DNA of 64,000 nt from Amphibacillus marinus. GTDB lineage: Bacteria; Bacillota; Bacilli; Bacillales; Amphibacillaceae. Positions 29,427 through 37,603 of this stretch are shown one piece after another. Below the pieces are notes generated by a model that worked only from the letters and a program-made list of their open reading frames with translations, was not told the DNA's origin and did no database searches. The translations under genes and the position numbers were made by a program. Every line of letters begins with the position of its first letter. Position 1 is the stretch's first letter. The DNA is taken from NCBI RefSeq assembly GCF_900110345.1, contig NZ_FODJ01000002.1, positions 62,001-126,000 on the forward strand, in the 5' to 3' direction.

Positions 29427-30218
29427 CTATTGCTTTGCTCTTTCATAGCAAGCAGTAAGCACATCATTCATCATCTGATCAAATTGATATTGATCAAAAA
29501 CGGACAGCGCGGCTGCGGTAACGCCACCCGGGCTAGCTACTTCATCAATTAAATCTGCCGTACACTTTAACTCTGAATTCAACATTTCTGCTGAGCCTCT
29601 TATCATTTGAGCAACAAGTTGTTTGGCGACCACTTCTGAAACCCCTGTTTCTTTTGCCTTATTGATTAACGTGAGTGCCATCCGATATATAAAAGCCGGG
29701 GCACTTCCCGTAATAGGTGTCAGGGCATGAAGTTGTTGTTCATTTAGCTTCTTAAACTTCCCAATACTGAAAAGAATCTTCTCTATAAAATATTCCTGCT
29801 CATCGGATACATTTTTCCCTGGGGTAAACAAGGTAATGGATTCACCCTTTGCAGCCGCTGTATTCGGCATCACCCATGCAACCGCAGTTCCTTCTGGTAG
29901 TCTTTTTTCCAGATAGCTAACATCTATACCCGCCGCTACTGTAATAATAAGCTGATTGGTCATAACCGGTGCTAATTCAGACAAAACCTGCTCATGCGCT
30001 TCAGGAGGCATCGCTAGAATTACAATATCTTGATCAGAGACATGCTCCTGCCATTGCGTTGTTGAATCCACATTGAAGCGTGACTCAACCTCCTCCAAAC
30101 GTTCCTGATTCCCCTTATTTGCAACCATTACATTTGTAAAATCAGCTTTTTTTAAGCCTTTAATAATGGCTTGTGCCATTCTTCCAGCACCTACGATTAA
30201 GATTTTTTCATTAGACAT
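29427..30218 (-). CDS. proC: Pyrroline-5-carboxylate reductase
   Basis: 263 residues. NADPH-binding LIVGAGRMAQAIIKGL (6-21), VAWVMPNTAAAKGES, and the C-terminal signature around LIDEVASPGGVTAAALS. It makes proline, also an osmolyte in halotolerant Bacillaceae. The start follows AAGGAGG and overlaps the upstream flavodoxin-like gene by eight bases, so the two are co-expressed. Confidence 0.93.
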   Translation of the reverse strand: MSNEKILIVGAGRMAQAIIKGLKKADFTNVMVANKGNQERLEEVESRFNVDSTTQWQEHVSDQDIVILAMPPEAHEQVLSELAPVMTNQLIITVAAGIDVSYLEKRLPEGTAVAWVMPNTAAAKGESITLFTPGKNVSDEQEYFIEKILFSIGKFKKLNEQQLHALTPITGSAPAFIYRMALTLINKAKETGVSEVVAKQLVAQMIRGSAEMLNSELKCTADLIDEVASPGGVTAAALSVFDQYQFDQMMNDVLTACYERAKQ

Positions 30219-30738
30219 TCTCTATTGCTCCTCCTTCTTTTTGAGACCAAAGATTAATTACATCGGCAAAAACGCGTATTTCTTCATCTAAAAGGCCAGA
30301 GCTTAAGGCACTCTCACCTTCTACTATGTCAATAATTAAACGATCAAATTCATCTAATTTTTCTTTATGTATTTCTCCACCAAAAACCCCAGTAACTAAG
30401 GCATGATCACGCAATGTTTGCGGGTACTCTTGTTCAAATTGTTTATCAGCCATTTCTCCCTCTAACATACAACATAAATACAAGCCAACTTGCTTAGATA
30501 GCAAAACTTTTAAATGACGCTCGATAAATTCCTTCATCGCAGCTTGAATATGTCCCATATAAATTGAAGCACCTAAAATAACCAGATCAAATCGCTTTAA
30601 ATCCGCAGTTTCAAGATGATCAACCGAAATAATTTCCACATGTTCTTGTAATCTTTTTTGCAAATTACATGCTGCCGCCTCAGTTGTACCGTGCCTTGAT
30701 CCAAAAATAATTGCAACCCTCACAGTCAACACACCCAT
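30211..30738 (-). CDS. Flavodoxin-domain protein (HemG-like)
   Basis: About 175 residues with FMN phosphate loop FGSRHGTTEAAA and FDLVILGASIYMGHIQ, typical of the flavodoxin domain of protoporphyrinogen oxidase HemG-like proteins. The role here is unclear; it could reduce a quinone-linked or redox partner. The exact start is uncertain because no strong ribosome site precedes the ATG at 30738, and a GTG five codons on is possible. It overlaps proC. Confidence 0.75.
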   Translation of the reverse strand: MGVLTVRVAIIFGSRHGTTEAAACNLQKRLQEHVEIISVDHLETADLKRFDLVILGASIYMGHIQAAMKEFIERHLKVLLSKQVGLYLCCMLEGEMADKQFEQEYPQTLRDHALVTGVFGGEIHKEKLDEFDRLIIDIVEGESALSSGLLDEEIRVFADVINLWSQKEGGAIENV

Positions 30739-31007
30739 CTGTTATATTTATTTTTTGTATATATCCTAATATAACGCTATCATCAGGGGATGACAACGTG
30801 AATCTAAGAAAAACTATATTTTTGCCGACCACTTTCTATTCAAATTGTCCCGCTCTGGATTTAGTCATTTCTGCAACACCATTTAGTTAAACCAAGCCCT
30901 TATCACATATTTAATTTAACTAATGGTCTTGCTAGTAACCTTTTACTAGTCGCTCTATCTTTTGGCCATTCTTATTAATGGACAAATTTTCAGGTCGCTG
31001 GATAATT

Positions 31008-31041
31008 AAAGCCTCGATGAACGTATACCCATCGAGGCTTT
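31008..31041 (-). terminator. ohr terminator hairpin
   Basis: A perfect 12-bp stem AAAGCCTCGATG / CATCGAGGCTTT just past the ohr stop. The T-run is weak. The rest of 30739-31007 shows no gene. Confidence 0.7.
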
Positions 31042-31046
31042 AATCG

Positions 31047-31466
31047 TTAAACTATCTTAACGTCTAACTCAACTTCAATATTCCCTCGTGTCGCTTTGGA
31101 ATATGGACAAAATTCATGAGCTTGATGAGCCAGATCTTCTGCCTCTTCTTGAGTAACACCTTCAATTTCAATATGCAAGACCACTCCAAGTTTAAACCCA
31201 TTGTCTTCTTGATCTTTTAGTAGACTTACATCTGCCGATAATGTTGAATTTATCTCTTTCTTCTGTTTTGAGGCGATCAAATTTAACGCGCCATCAAAAC
31301 AAGCTGCATAGCCCGAAGCAAACAATTGTTCAGGATTTGAACCCTTCTCATCACTTTTCGACGCTGGGTCAACGAGATTAACATCTATTACACCATCGTT
31401 CGATTTGACATGTCCCTCTCTACCACCTTTTGCAGTTGCGTGCGAAGTAAAAATAATATCACTCAT
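31047..31466 (-). CDS. ohr: Organic hydroperoxide resistance protein (Ohr/OsmC family)
   Basis: 139 residues. The two catalytic cysteines lie in GYAACFDGALNLIA and AHEFCPYSKATRGN, with GSNPEQLFASGYAAC typical of Ohr rather than OsmC. It detoxifies organic peroxides using lipoyl or thiol reductants. Monocistronic; no OhrR-type regulator is adjacent. Confidence 0.9.
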   Translation of the reverse strand: MSDIIFTSHATAKGGREGHVKSNDGVIDVNLVDPASKSDEKGSNPEQLFASGYAACFDGALNLIASKQKKEINSTLSADVSLLKDQEDNGFKLGVVLHIEIEGVTQEEAEDLAHQAHEFCPYSKATRGNIEVELDVKIV

Positions 31467-31582
31467 TCGTATCCAACTCCTTATATAAAAATTTCTTGTC
31501 TTTAATTTAACTATTCCTTTTAAATTAAATTTTAAACATATCTTTTTTTCACTTTAGCGCTACAATAATGTCTTAATTAAAA

Positions 31583-31633
31583 TAAAAAAACAACCAAGCC
31601 TCTTTATTGCAATAATAAAGGACATGGTTGGCT
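31583..31633 (-). terminator. pflBA terminator
   Basis: On the minus strand AACCATGTCCTTTATT / AATAAAGAGGCTTGGTT followed by TGTTTTTTT, just after the pflA stop. Confidence 0.85.
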
Positions 31634-31635
31634 TA

Positions 31636-32388
31636 TTAAGTCTCCGATAGGGCAATCGTTATTTTGCGGTTTAAAATCGCTTCTGCATTTTTCACACGTT
31701 CTTCGGTTGGTGGTTCAACATTCTCTAATGGGTATGCTAGCCCTAGGTTTTCCCATTTGTAAACACCCAACTTGTGGTATGGAAGAACATCAATCCGTTC
31801 AACATTAGAGAGGGTTGCAATAAAGTCTGATAGTCTTTGAAGTAGCTGATCATCATCACTTCCCCCCGGCACAAGTACATGTCGAACCCAAATCGGAACT
31901 TGTTTTTCATCCAGGTAACGAGCCATATCAAGAATATGTTCATTAGAGACACCTGTTAATTGCTTATGCATCTCTGAATCAATTTGTTTTAAATCGTATA
32001 AGATTAAATCTGTCACTTCCATTAACTTATCTAGCGTGTTCAGAAAGCGCGGAGAACGACTGAAACAACCACCCGATGAATCAATACAGGTATGAATGCC
32101 AAGTTTTTTGAGTTCAGTAAATAACTCTAGGATAAACTCAGCTTGAATCAATGGTTCGCCACCACTCACCGTAACACCGCCATTAGATGACTCAAAAAAT
32201 GGCTGATACGTTTTAATATCTTCAACGATCTCAGCTACCGTCATTTCCTTACCAGCCGTCATTTTCCAAGTATCTGGATTGTGACAGAACTGGCATCTAA
32301 GCAGACAGCCTTGTGTGAAGATGATATAGCGTAACCCTGGTCCATCTACTGTACCTAACGTTTCTATCGAGTGAATGCGACCTTTCAT
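31636..32388 (-). CDS. pflA: Pyruvate formate-lyase activating enzyme
   Basis: 250-residue radical SAM enzyme. The iron-sulfur motif CLLRCQFCHNPDTW (CX3CX2C) and SGGEPLIQ are intact. It installs the glycyl radical on PflB under anaerobic conditions, drawing electrons from flavodoxin. It follows pflB by 62 bases on the same strand and ends in a strong terminator. Confidence 0.96.
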   Translation of the reverse strand: MKGRIHSIETLGTVDGPGLRYIIFTQGCLLRCQFCHNPDTWKMTAGKEMTVAEIVEDIKTYQPFFESSNGGVTVSGGEPLIQAEFILELFTELKKLGIHTCIDSSGGCFSRSPRFLNTLDKLMEVTDLILYDLKQIDSEMHKQLTGVSNEHILDMARYLDEKQVPIWVRHVLVPGGSDDDQLLQRLSDFIATLSNVERIDVLPYHKLGVYKWENLGLAYPLENVEPPTEERVKNAEAILNRKITIALSET

Positions 32389-32449
32389 GTTGTTCTCCCC
32401 CTTTAATAATGCAGATAGGAGAAGATTTATCTTCTCCTATCTCCTCCCC

Positions 32450-34708
32450 TTATAAACTTTCGTGGAATGTTCGGTTAATAACATCAATTTGTTGTTCTCT
32501 TGTTAACTTAATGAAGTTAACGGCATAACCAGATACACGGATTGTTAATTGCGGATATTCCTCTGGATGCTCCATTGCATCTAATAATGTTTCACGGTCA
32601 AATACGTTAACATTTAAATGGTGACCTTTTTTCTTCGCATAACCATCAAGCATAGCTGCAAGATTAGCCTTCTGCGTATCAAAATCTTTACCTAATGCCT
32701 TAGGCACAATTGAAAAGGTATTTGAAATGCCATCTAATGAGTGATTATACGGCATTTTAGCTACTGAATTTAATGAAGCTAATGAACCGTTTTGATCACG
32801 ACCATGAAGTGGGTTAGCACCCGGCGCAAATGGCTCGCCAGCTTTACGGCCATCTGGAGTGTTTCCAGTCTTTTTACCATATACAACATTTGAAGTAATG
32901 GTTAAAATCGATTGAGTATGAACAGCTTGACGATATGTCTTATGCTGCTTAATTTTGTTCATAAATGTTTTTACTAAATCGGCTGCAATTTGATCAACAC
33001 GATCATCATTGTTTCCATATTTAGGATAGTCGCCTTCAATTTCAAAATCAATGGCGATACCATTTTCATCACGAATGGTGCGTACTTTTGAATGCTTAAT
33101 TGCACTTAATGAATCGGCCACAACCGATAGTCCAGCAATACCACAAGCCATCGTACGTAACACTTCTCGATCATGAAGTGCCATTTCAATTCTTTCATAG
33201 CTGTATTTATCATGCATGAAGTGAATGATGTTTAATGTGTTTACATAAATACCCGCTAACCAATCAAGCATTGTGTCGTACTTCTTCATCACTTCGTCGT
33301 ACTCTAAATATTCCGATGTAACTGGTGCATAGTTTGGTGCTATCTGTGTTTTTAGCTTCTCATCAACACCACCATTAATTGCGTAAAGTAATGCTTTAGC
33401 TAAGTTTACACGAGCTCCAAAGAACTGCATTTGCTTACCAATACGCATTGCTGATACACAACAAGCAATACCGTAATCATCACCATAATGCGTGCGCATT
33501 AAATCATCATTTTCATATTGAATTGAGCTTGTTTTAATTGACATAGCCGCACAGTATTTTTTGAAGTTGTCAGTCAACTTTTCTGACCAAAGTACTGTTA
33601 AGTTAGGCTCTGGTGCTGGGCCTAGGTTATCTAAAGTATGCAAGAAACGGTATGAGCTTTTCGTAACTAATGGACGGCCATCCTCTGCAATACCGGCAAT
33701 GGATTCTGTCACCCAAGTTGGGTCCCCACTAAATAATTCATTGTATTCTGGTGTTCTGGCAAACTTAACAAGTCTTAACTTCATTACGAAGTGGTCAACT
33801 AATTCTTGCGCAGCTTCTTCTGTTAAGATACCATTTTCGATATCGCGCTCTACATAAACATCTAAGAATGTAGATACACGTCCGAGACTCATCGCTGCGC
33901 CATTTTGCTCTTTAATAGCCGCTAGATAGCCCAGGTATAGCCATTGGAATGCTTCTTGAGCACTTGTAGCTGGCTTTGAAATATCAAAACCGTAAATATC
34001 ACCTAATTGCTTAAGCTCCTGCAGAGCACGAATTTGCTCCATATGCTCTTCACGATCACGAATAATTTCTTCTGACATCACACCATTGCCACCGATTAAA
34101 GCTACATCAGCCTTTTTCGCTTCAATTAGCTTATCAGTACCATAAAGTGCAACACGGCGGTAATCACCAATAATACGACCACGACCATACGCATCAGGTA
34201 AGCCAGTTACAACACCCGCACGGCGTGCAGCTCTAATCTCTGGTGTATATGCATCAAACACACCTTGATTATGCGTTTTACGGTAATCAGTGAAAATCTT
34301 CTCAACTTCTTCATCTAACTTATAGCCATATGACTCTGCCGAAACAGCTGCCATCCGAATACCACCAAATGGCTGCAATGAACGCTTAAACGGTATATCA
34401 GTTTGAACCCCAACAACTTTCTCTTGATTCTTGTTTAGGTAGCCTGCATCATGAGACGTAATAGTAGAAACAATTTTAGTGTCTAAATCATAAACACCAC
34501 CACGCTCCCGCTCTTCTTTTGTAAGAGCCATAACTTGATCCCACAAAGCTTCTGTCGCTTCTGTTGGCCCTGCTAAAAAGTCTTCATTTCCTTCATATAG
34601 AGAAAAATTCTTTAAAATAAAATCACGAACATCAATTTCTTTTTGCCAGTTACCTTCACGGAAACCGTTCCATGGGTTGTTTTTTGTAACTTCATCTGCT
34701 ACTTTCAT
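32450..34708 (-). CDS. pflB: Pyruvate formate-lyase (formate C-acetyltransferase)
   Basis: 752 residues. The active-site Cys-Cys pair (GIACCVSAM) and the C-terminal glycyl-radical motif [13 protein letters not shown] are intact. It splits pyruvate with CoA into acetyl-CoA and formate, and feeds AdhE with acetyl-CoA in anaerobic growth. Start ATG after GAGGAGG. An FNR-type box and -10 element upstream suggest anaerobic activation. Confidence 0.97.
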   Translation of the reverse strand: MKVADEVTKNNPWNGFREGNWQKEIDVRDFILKNFSLYEGNEDFLAGPTEATEALWDQVMALTKEERERGGVYDLDTKIVSTITSHDAGYLNKNQEKVVGVQTDIPFKRSLQPFGGIRMAAVSAESYGYKLDEEVEKIFTDYRKTHNQGVFDAYTPEIRAARRAGVVTGLPDAYGRGRIIGDYRRVALYGTDKLIEAKKADVALIGGNGVMSEEIIRDREEHMEQIRALQELKQLGDIYGFDISKPATSAQEAFQWLYLGYLAAIKEQNGAAMSLGRVSTFLDVYVERDIENGILTEEAAQELVDHFVMKLRLVKFARTPEYNELFSGDPTWVTESIAGIAEDGRPLVTKSSYRFLHTLDNLGPAPEPNLTVLWSEKLTDNFKKYCAAMSIKTSSIQYENDDLMRTHYGDDYGIACCVSAMRIGKQMQFFGARVNLAKALLYAINGGVDEKLKTQIAPNYAPVTSEYLEYDEVMKKYDTMLDWLAGIYVNTLNIIHFMHDKYSYERIEMALHDREVLRTMACGIAGLSVVADSLSAIKHSKVRTIRDENGIAIDFEIEGDYPKYGNNDDRVDQIAADLVKTFMNKIKQHKTYRQAVHTQSILTITSNVVYGKKTGNTPDGRKAGEPFAPGANPLHGRDQNGSLASLNSVAKMPYNHSLDGISNTFSIVPKALGKDFDTQKANLAAMLDGYAKKKGHHLNVNVFDRETLLDAMEHPEEYPQLTIRVSGYAVNFIKLTREQQIDVINRTFHESL

Positions 34709-34763
34709 TTCCGCAACCTCCTCAAATTTAATTAATTTACAAGCAATTAATTATCTTACTTTA

Positions 34764-34769
34764 AGTATA
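34764..34769 (-). promoter_or_regulatory. Probable pflB -10 element
   Basis: TATACT on the minus strand, with a poor -35 (TTTATT) at a 17-base spacing. The weak -35 and the FNR-type box centred about 42 bases upstream of the expected start fit an activator-dependent promoter. Confidence 0.5.
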
Positions 34770-34791
34770 TACCCCTGTTAATTAAAAATAA

Positions 34792-34807
34792 AGTGAAATA
34801 GATCACA
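34792..34807 (-). promoter_or_regulatory. FNR/ArcR-type (CRP-family) box upstream of pflB
   Basis: AGTGA-N6-TCACA differs at one base from TGTGA-N6-TCACA, the site for Bacillus Fnr and related CRP-family regulators. It is a class II position relative to the -10 at 34764-34769. Confidence 0.6.
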
Positions 34808-34886
34808 TTTATGAACTGTTATAGTAAATGTTCATATTTTGTTCAAATTTTAGCACAGTAAAGGATTTAATTAATATAGATATATG

Positions 34887-34900
34887 TGTAAGCGGTTTAA
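34887..34900 (+). promoter_or_regulatory. cre-like site between pflB and iron alcohol dehydrogenase
   Basis: TGTAAGCGGTTTAA has one mismatch to the CcpA consensus TGWAANCGNTNWCA. It sits in the 420-base region between the divergent pflB and alcohol dehydrogenase genes. Confidence 0.4.
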
Positions 34901-34982
34901 TTATTGTTTTGTCTATGTTTTTTTCTTTGCTGAATTTAGAAACAGCACAAAAAAAATATGCAACAGATTAGCTGTATCATTC

Positions 34983-35000
34983 TGTTATATTGATATAACA
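34983..35000. promoter_or_regulatory. Perfect inverted repeat upstream of alcohol dehydrogenase
   Basis: TGTTATAT-TG-ATATAACA, 8-bp arms, 129 bases ahead of the start. It resembles a Rex site in look, but the spacing of the half-sites is two bases too wide, so the binding protein is unknown. Confidence 0.45.
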
Positions 35001-35128
35001 TCATAATTATAGTACAGAATCAAACAAAGTTACACTCTTTACTTTGATAACCTAGGCTCGCTAAATTGCATTTTGCTTTACTAAAATTATTAAACTGGCC
35101 ATTATATAGATAAGGAGGCGATATTTTT

Positions 35129-36295
35129 ATGAACAATTTTGTTTTTCAAAATCCAACGAAACTCATTTTTGGGAAAGGCATGCTTGACCAACTCGTCAGT
35201 GAATTAGCTCACGTAGGCAATCGAATCCTACTTGTTTATGGCGGGGGAAGTATTAAACGTAACGGTCTCTATGACAAAGTCGTTGCTATTCTTAATGATG
35301 CTAATAAAGATATTTTTGAACTTTCAGGTGTTGAACCTAATCCTCGAGTTACTACAGCAAGGAAAGGAATTGATATTTGTAAACAAGAACAAATTGATTT
35401 CATTCTAGCCGTAGGTGGTGGAAGTACAATTGATTGCGTAAAGGCCATTGCTGCTGGAGCGAATTCAGAGCATGATATTTGGGATATTGTCACAAAAAAA
35501 CACCATGCTAGTTCAGCTCTTCCATTCGGGACAGTGCTAACATTAGCAGCAACTGGATCGGAAATGAATGCAGGGTCAGTGATCACAAATTGGGAAACAA
35601 ATGAAAAGCATGGCTGGGGTAGTCCATATACATACCCTAAATTCTCAATCCTTGATCCCGTCCACACCTATAATGTACCAAAGGATCAAACGATTTACGG
35701 CATTGTTGATATTATGTCACATGCACTTGAGCATTATTTCCACCACGAAACAACGACACACTTGCAGGATCGCATGGTTGAAGGCATTTTGAAAACCGTA
35801 ATAGAAACAGCACCGCAGCTACTAGACGAACTTGACAGCTATCAACACAGAGCTACCATCTTATACAGTGGTACGATGGCTTTAAATGGTATGGTTAGCA
35901 TGGGCTATCAAGGTGATTGGGCGACACATAACCTTGAACACGCCGTTTCCGCTGTCCATGATATTCCACACGGTGGCGGACTTGCAATATTATTCCCAAA
36001 CTGGATGCAGCATGTGCTCGATGAGAATGTGGAGCGCTTTAAGAAATTTGCCCAACGCGTCTTTGATATTGAACAAGGTGAACTTTCAGATCGTGAAGTT
36101 GCTATCAAAGGAATTACAGCACTAAGGGAATTCTGGAATACAATTGGTGCACCAAACCGGTTAGCGGACTATAATATTAATGAAAATACAATTGAAGAAA
36201 TGGCTGATAAAACTGTCACAGCAAATAAAAACTTTGGTAACTTTAAAAAGCTAACTTATGATGACTCTGTTGCGATTTATCAAGCAAGCCTATAG
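35129..36295 (+). CDS. Iron-containing alcohol dehydrogenase (YugJ/BdhA-like)
   Basis: 388 residues, group III alcohol dehydrogenase. NAD(P)-binding [16 protein letters not shown], and metal ligands in [13 protein letters not shown] and [18 protein letters not shown]. The family reduces butanal and other aldehydes with NAD(P)H; substrate not settled here. SD AAGGAGG. Divergent from pflB, so it is likely part of the fermentative response. Confidence 0.9.
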   Translation: MNNFVFQNPTKLIFGKGMLDQLVSELAHVGNRILLVYGGGSIKRNGLYDKVVAILNDANKDIFELSGVEPNPRVTTARKGIDICKQEQIDFILAVGGGSTIDCVKAIAAGANSEHDIWDIVTKKHHASSALPFGTVLTLAATGSEMNAGSVITNWETNEKHGWGSPYTYPKFSILDPVHTYNVPKDQTIYGIVDIMSHALEHYFHHETTTHLQDRMVEGILKTVIETAPQLLDELDSYQHRATILYSGTMALNGMVSMGYQGDWATHNLEHAVSAVHDIPHGGGLAILFPNWMQHVLDENVERFKKFAQRVFDIEQGELSDREVAIKGITALREFWNTIGAPNRLADYNINENTIEEMADKTVTANKNFGNFKKLTYDDSVAIYQASL

Positions 36296-36372
36296 ATTGA
36301 AAAAGTAGCTACTCTTAGAGCAGCTACTTTTTTTAGGCTTAAATGAGTTAGTTTCACTATAATTACACCTAT

Positions 36373-36546
36373 TATTTACGTGCGATCGCACCTAAATCAG
36401 GTTTTTCGCTCTTAAATCACACGATTCGCTCGTAACTTAAAATAAGTGCGCTTTACACTTATTGCGTGCGATTTTTCCTATTTACGTGCGATCGCACCTA
36501 AACCGGATTTTTCGCTCTTAAATCACATGATTCGCCCGCAACTTAA
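36373..36546. repeat. 106-bp intergenic repeat, one full and one partial copy
   Basis: Copies start at 36373 and 36479, again with a 106-base period, the second truncated near 36546. Each holds the perfect palindrome GTGCGATCGCAC. Units align over their whole length with those at 11818-12029, including the 20-base substructure. The region 36296-36642 otherwise holds no gene. Confidence 0.75.
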
Positions 36547-36642
36547 TCTTAATAAAAACAACTGCTGTTACTTTGTAAGGATAAAAATAAAAAACAGCTT
36601 CATACTAATACCATCATTAAAATAAGAAAGTAGGGAACTACA

Positions 36643-37074
36643 TTGGCAAACACACCAACTAAAGAAACAATCATCACTATTTTAAATCAGCATCAGATTG
36701 GTACCATGGCGACCGTTGCTCAAAATAAGCCCCATTCACGATATATGACCTTCTTTCATGATCAATTAACATTATATACCGCTACTTCAAAAGAAACACA
36801 TAAGGTGGATGACTTAGAACACAACCCTTATGTCCACATTATTATTGGCTATACCTTTGATGGTTTGGGTGATGAATATATTGAAATTGAAGGAAGCTGT
36901 GCAATTCACGACGATCAAGCAATGAAAGAGAAACTCTGGAATGATCAGCTTAAACCATGGTTTGATGGACCTCATGATCCAAACTATCTTGTCCTAAAAA
37001 TAACACCCAGCTTGTTTACTTTAAAAAACAGTCAAGGTGGTCAGGAGCAACTCTATCAACCTGAAAATGACTAG
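36643..37074 (+). CDS. Pyridoxamine 5'-phosphate oxidase-fold protein (general stress 26-like)
   Basis: 143 residues, FMN-binding split-barrel family: IGTMATVAQNKPHSRYMTFF and LYTATSKETHKVDDLEHNPYVHI are typical. It probably binds FMN or F420/heme-like cofactors and acts in stress, but no specific reaction can be named. The start is TTG at 36643 behind AGGGA; no ATG fits. Monocistronic. Confidence 0.8.
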   Translation: MANTPTKETIITILNQHQIGTMATVAQNKPHSRYMTFFHDQLTLYTATSKETHKVDDLEHNPYVHIIIGYTFDGLGDEYIEIEGSCAIHDDQAMKEKLWNDQLKPWFDGPHDPNYLVLKITPSLFTLKNSQGGQEQLYQPEND

Positions 37075-37217
37075 ATATCAGAGCTGTTACAGTCGCTCAT
37101 TAGGTAAAAATCACAACAGATAATATCAGGCACGCAAATTCAATTACTATATAAAGACTAGCTAAACCCTTATTAAATAAGGGTTTAAGTATAGTTTTTC
37201 TTAGCTCAAATTCATTA

Positions 37218-37235
37218 ATGTGAATCATTTCACAA
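37218..37235. promoter_or_regulatory. Rex operator upstream of the adhE region
   Basis: On the minus strand TTGTGAAATGATTCACAT, one base from the Rex consensus TTGTGAAATNNTTCACAA. Rex senses NADH/NAD+ and usually represses adhE. Confidence 0.7.
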
Positions 37236-37257
37236 ACCTGTCACAATTGCAGTATTT

Positions 37258-37271
37258 TGTAAGCGCATACA
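37258..37271 (+). promoter_or_regulatory. cre site within the adhE-region promoter
   Basis: TGTAAGCGCATACA has one mismatch to the CcpA consensus. It ends six bases before a good -10 (TATGAT, 37278-37283), so CcpA could block the promoter. Confidence 0.55.
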
Positions 37272-37312
37272 GATGTTATGATGAAATCAAGGAAGAACAA
37301 GGGGGGTATAAA

Positions 37313-37543
37313 ATGATTTTAACAGAGTGGCAAGATTTTGGTACAGATTCTGAATTTTATACGCAAGCTAGTTTTGAAGACGAAGTTAACGATCAGTTTG
37401 AAGCAATGAGCTTAAAAGGCGATAAAGAAATTCCAAATTTCATCTGGACAAAGCAATACGTGGTTGTCATTAAAAACAATTCGAGAATGTTAAATGATGT
37501 CTCATTTGTTAAGATACCGCGTAACCCTGAAGCTAGTTATTAG
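37313..37543 (+). CDS. Small protein of unknown function ahead of adhE
   Basis: 76 residues. An upstream ATG at 37220 would overlap the Rex site and promoter; the ATG at 37313 has SD AAGGGGGG and is preferred. The protein is acidic, with TEWQDFGTDSEFYTQ and a basic strand near the middle (TKQYVVVIKNNSR). I do not recognise the family. It is separated from adhE by 60 bases with no clear terminator, so it probably shares the adhE transcript. Confidence 0.6.
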   Translation: MILTEWQDFGTDSEFYTQASFEDEVNDQFEAMSLKGDKEIPNFIWTKQYVVVIKNNSRMLNDVSFVKIPRNPEASY

Positions 37544-37603
37544 TTTTTTATTTTTTGAGTTTAATGCTCAATACTTCACATAAATTTACTAGGAGGAATT
37601 CAC

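Noticed and set aside
34983-35000. Call of this dyad as a Rex operator
   Set aside because: The GTTA/TAAC half-sites are 16 bases end to end, not 14 as in Rex sites, so the name is not justified.
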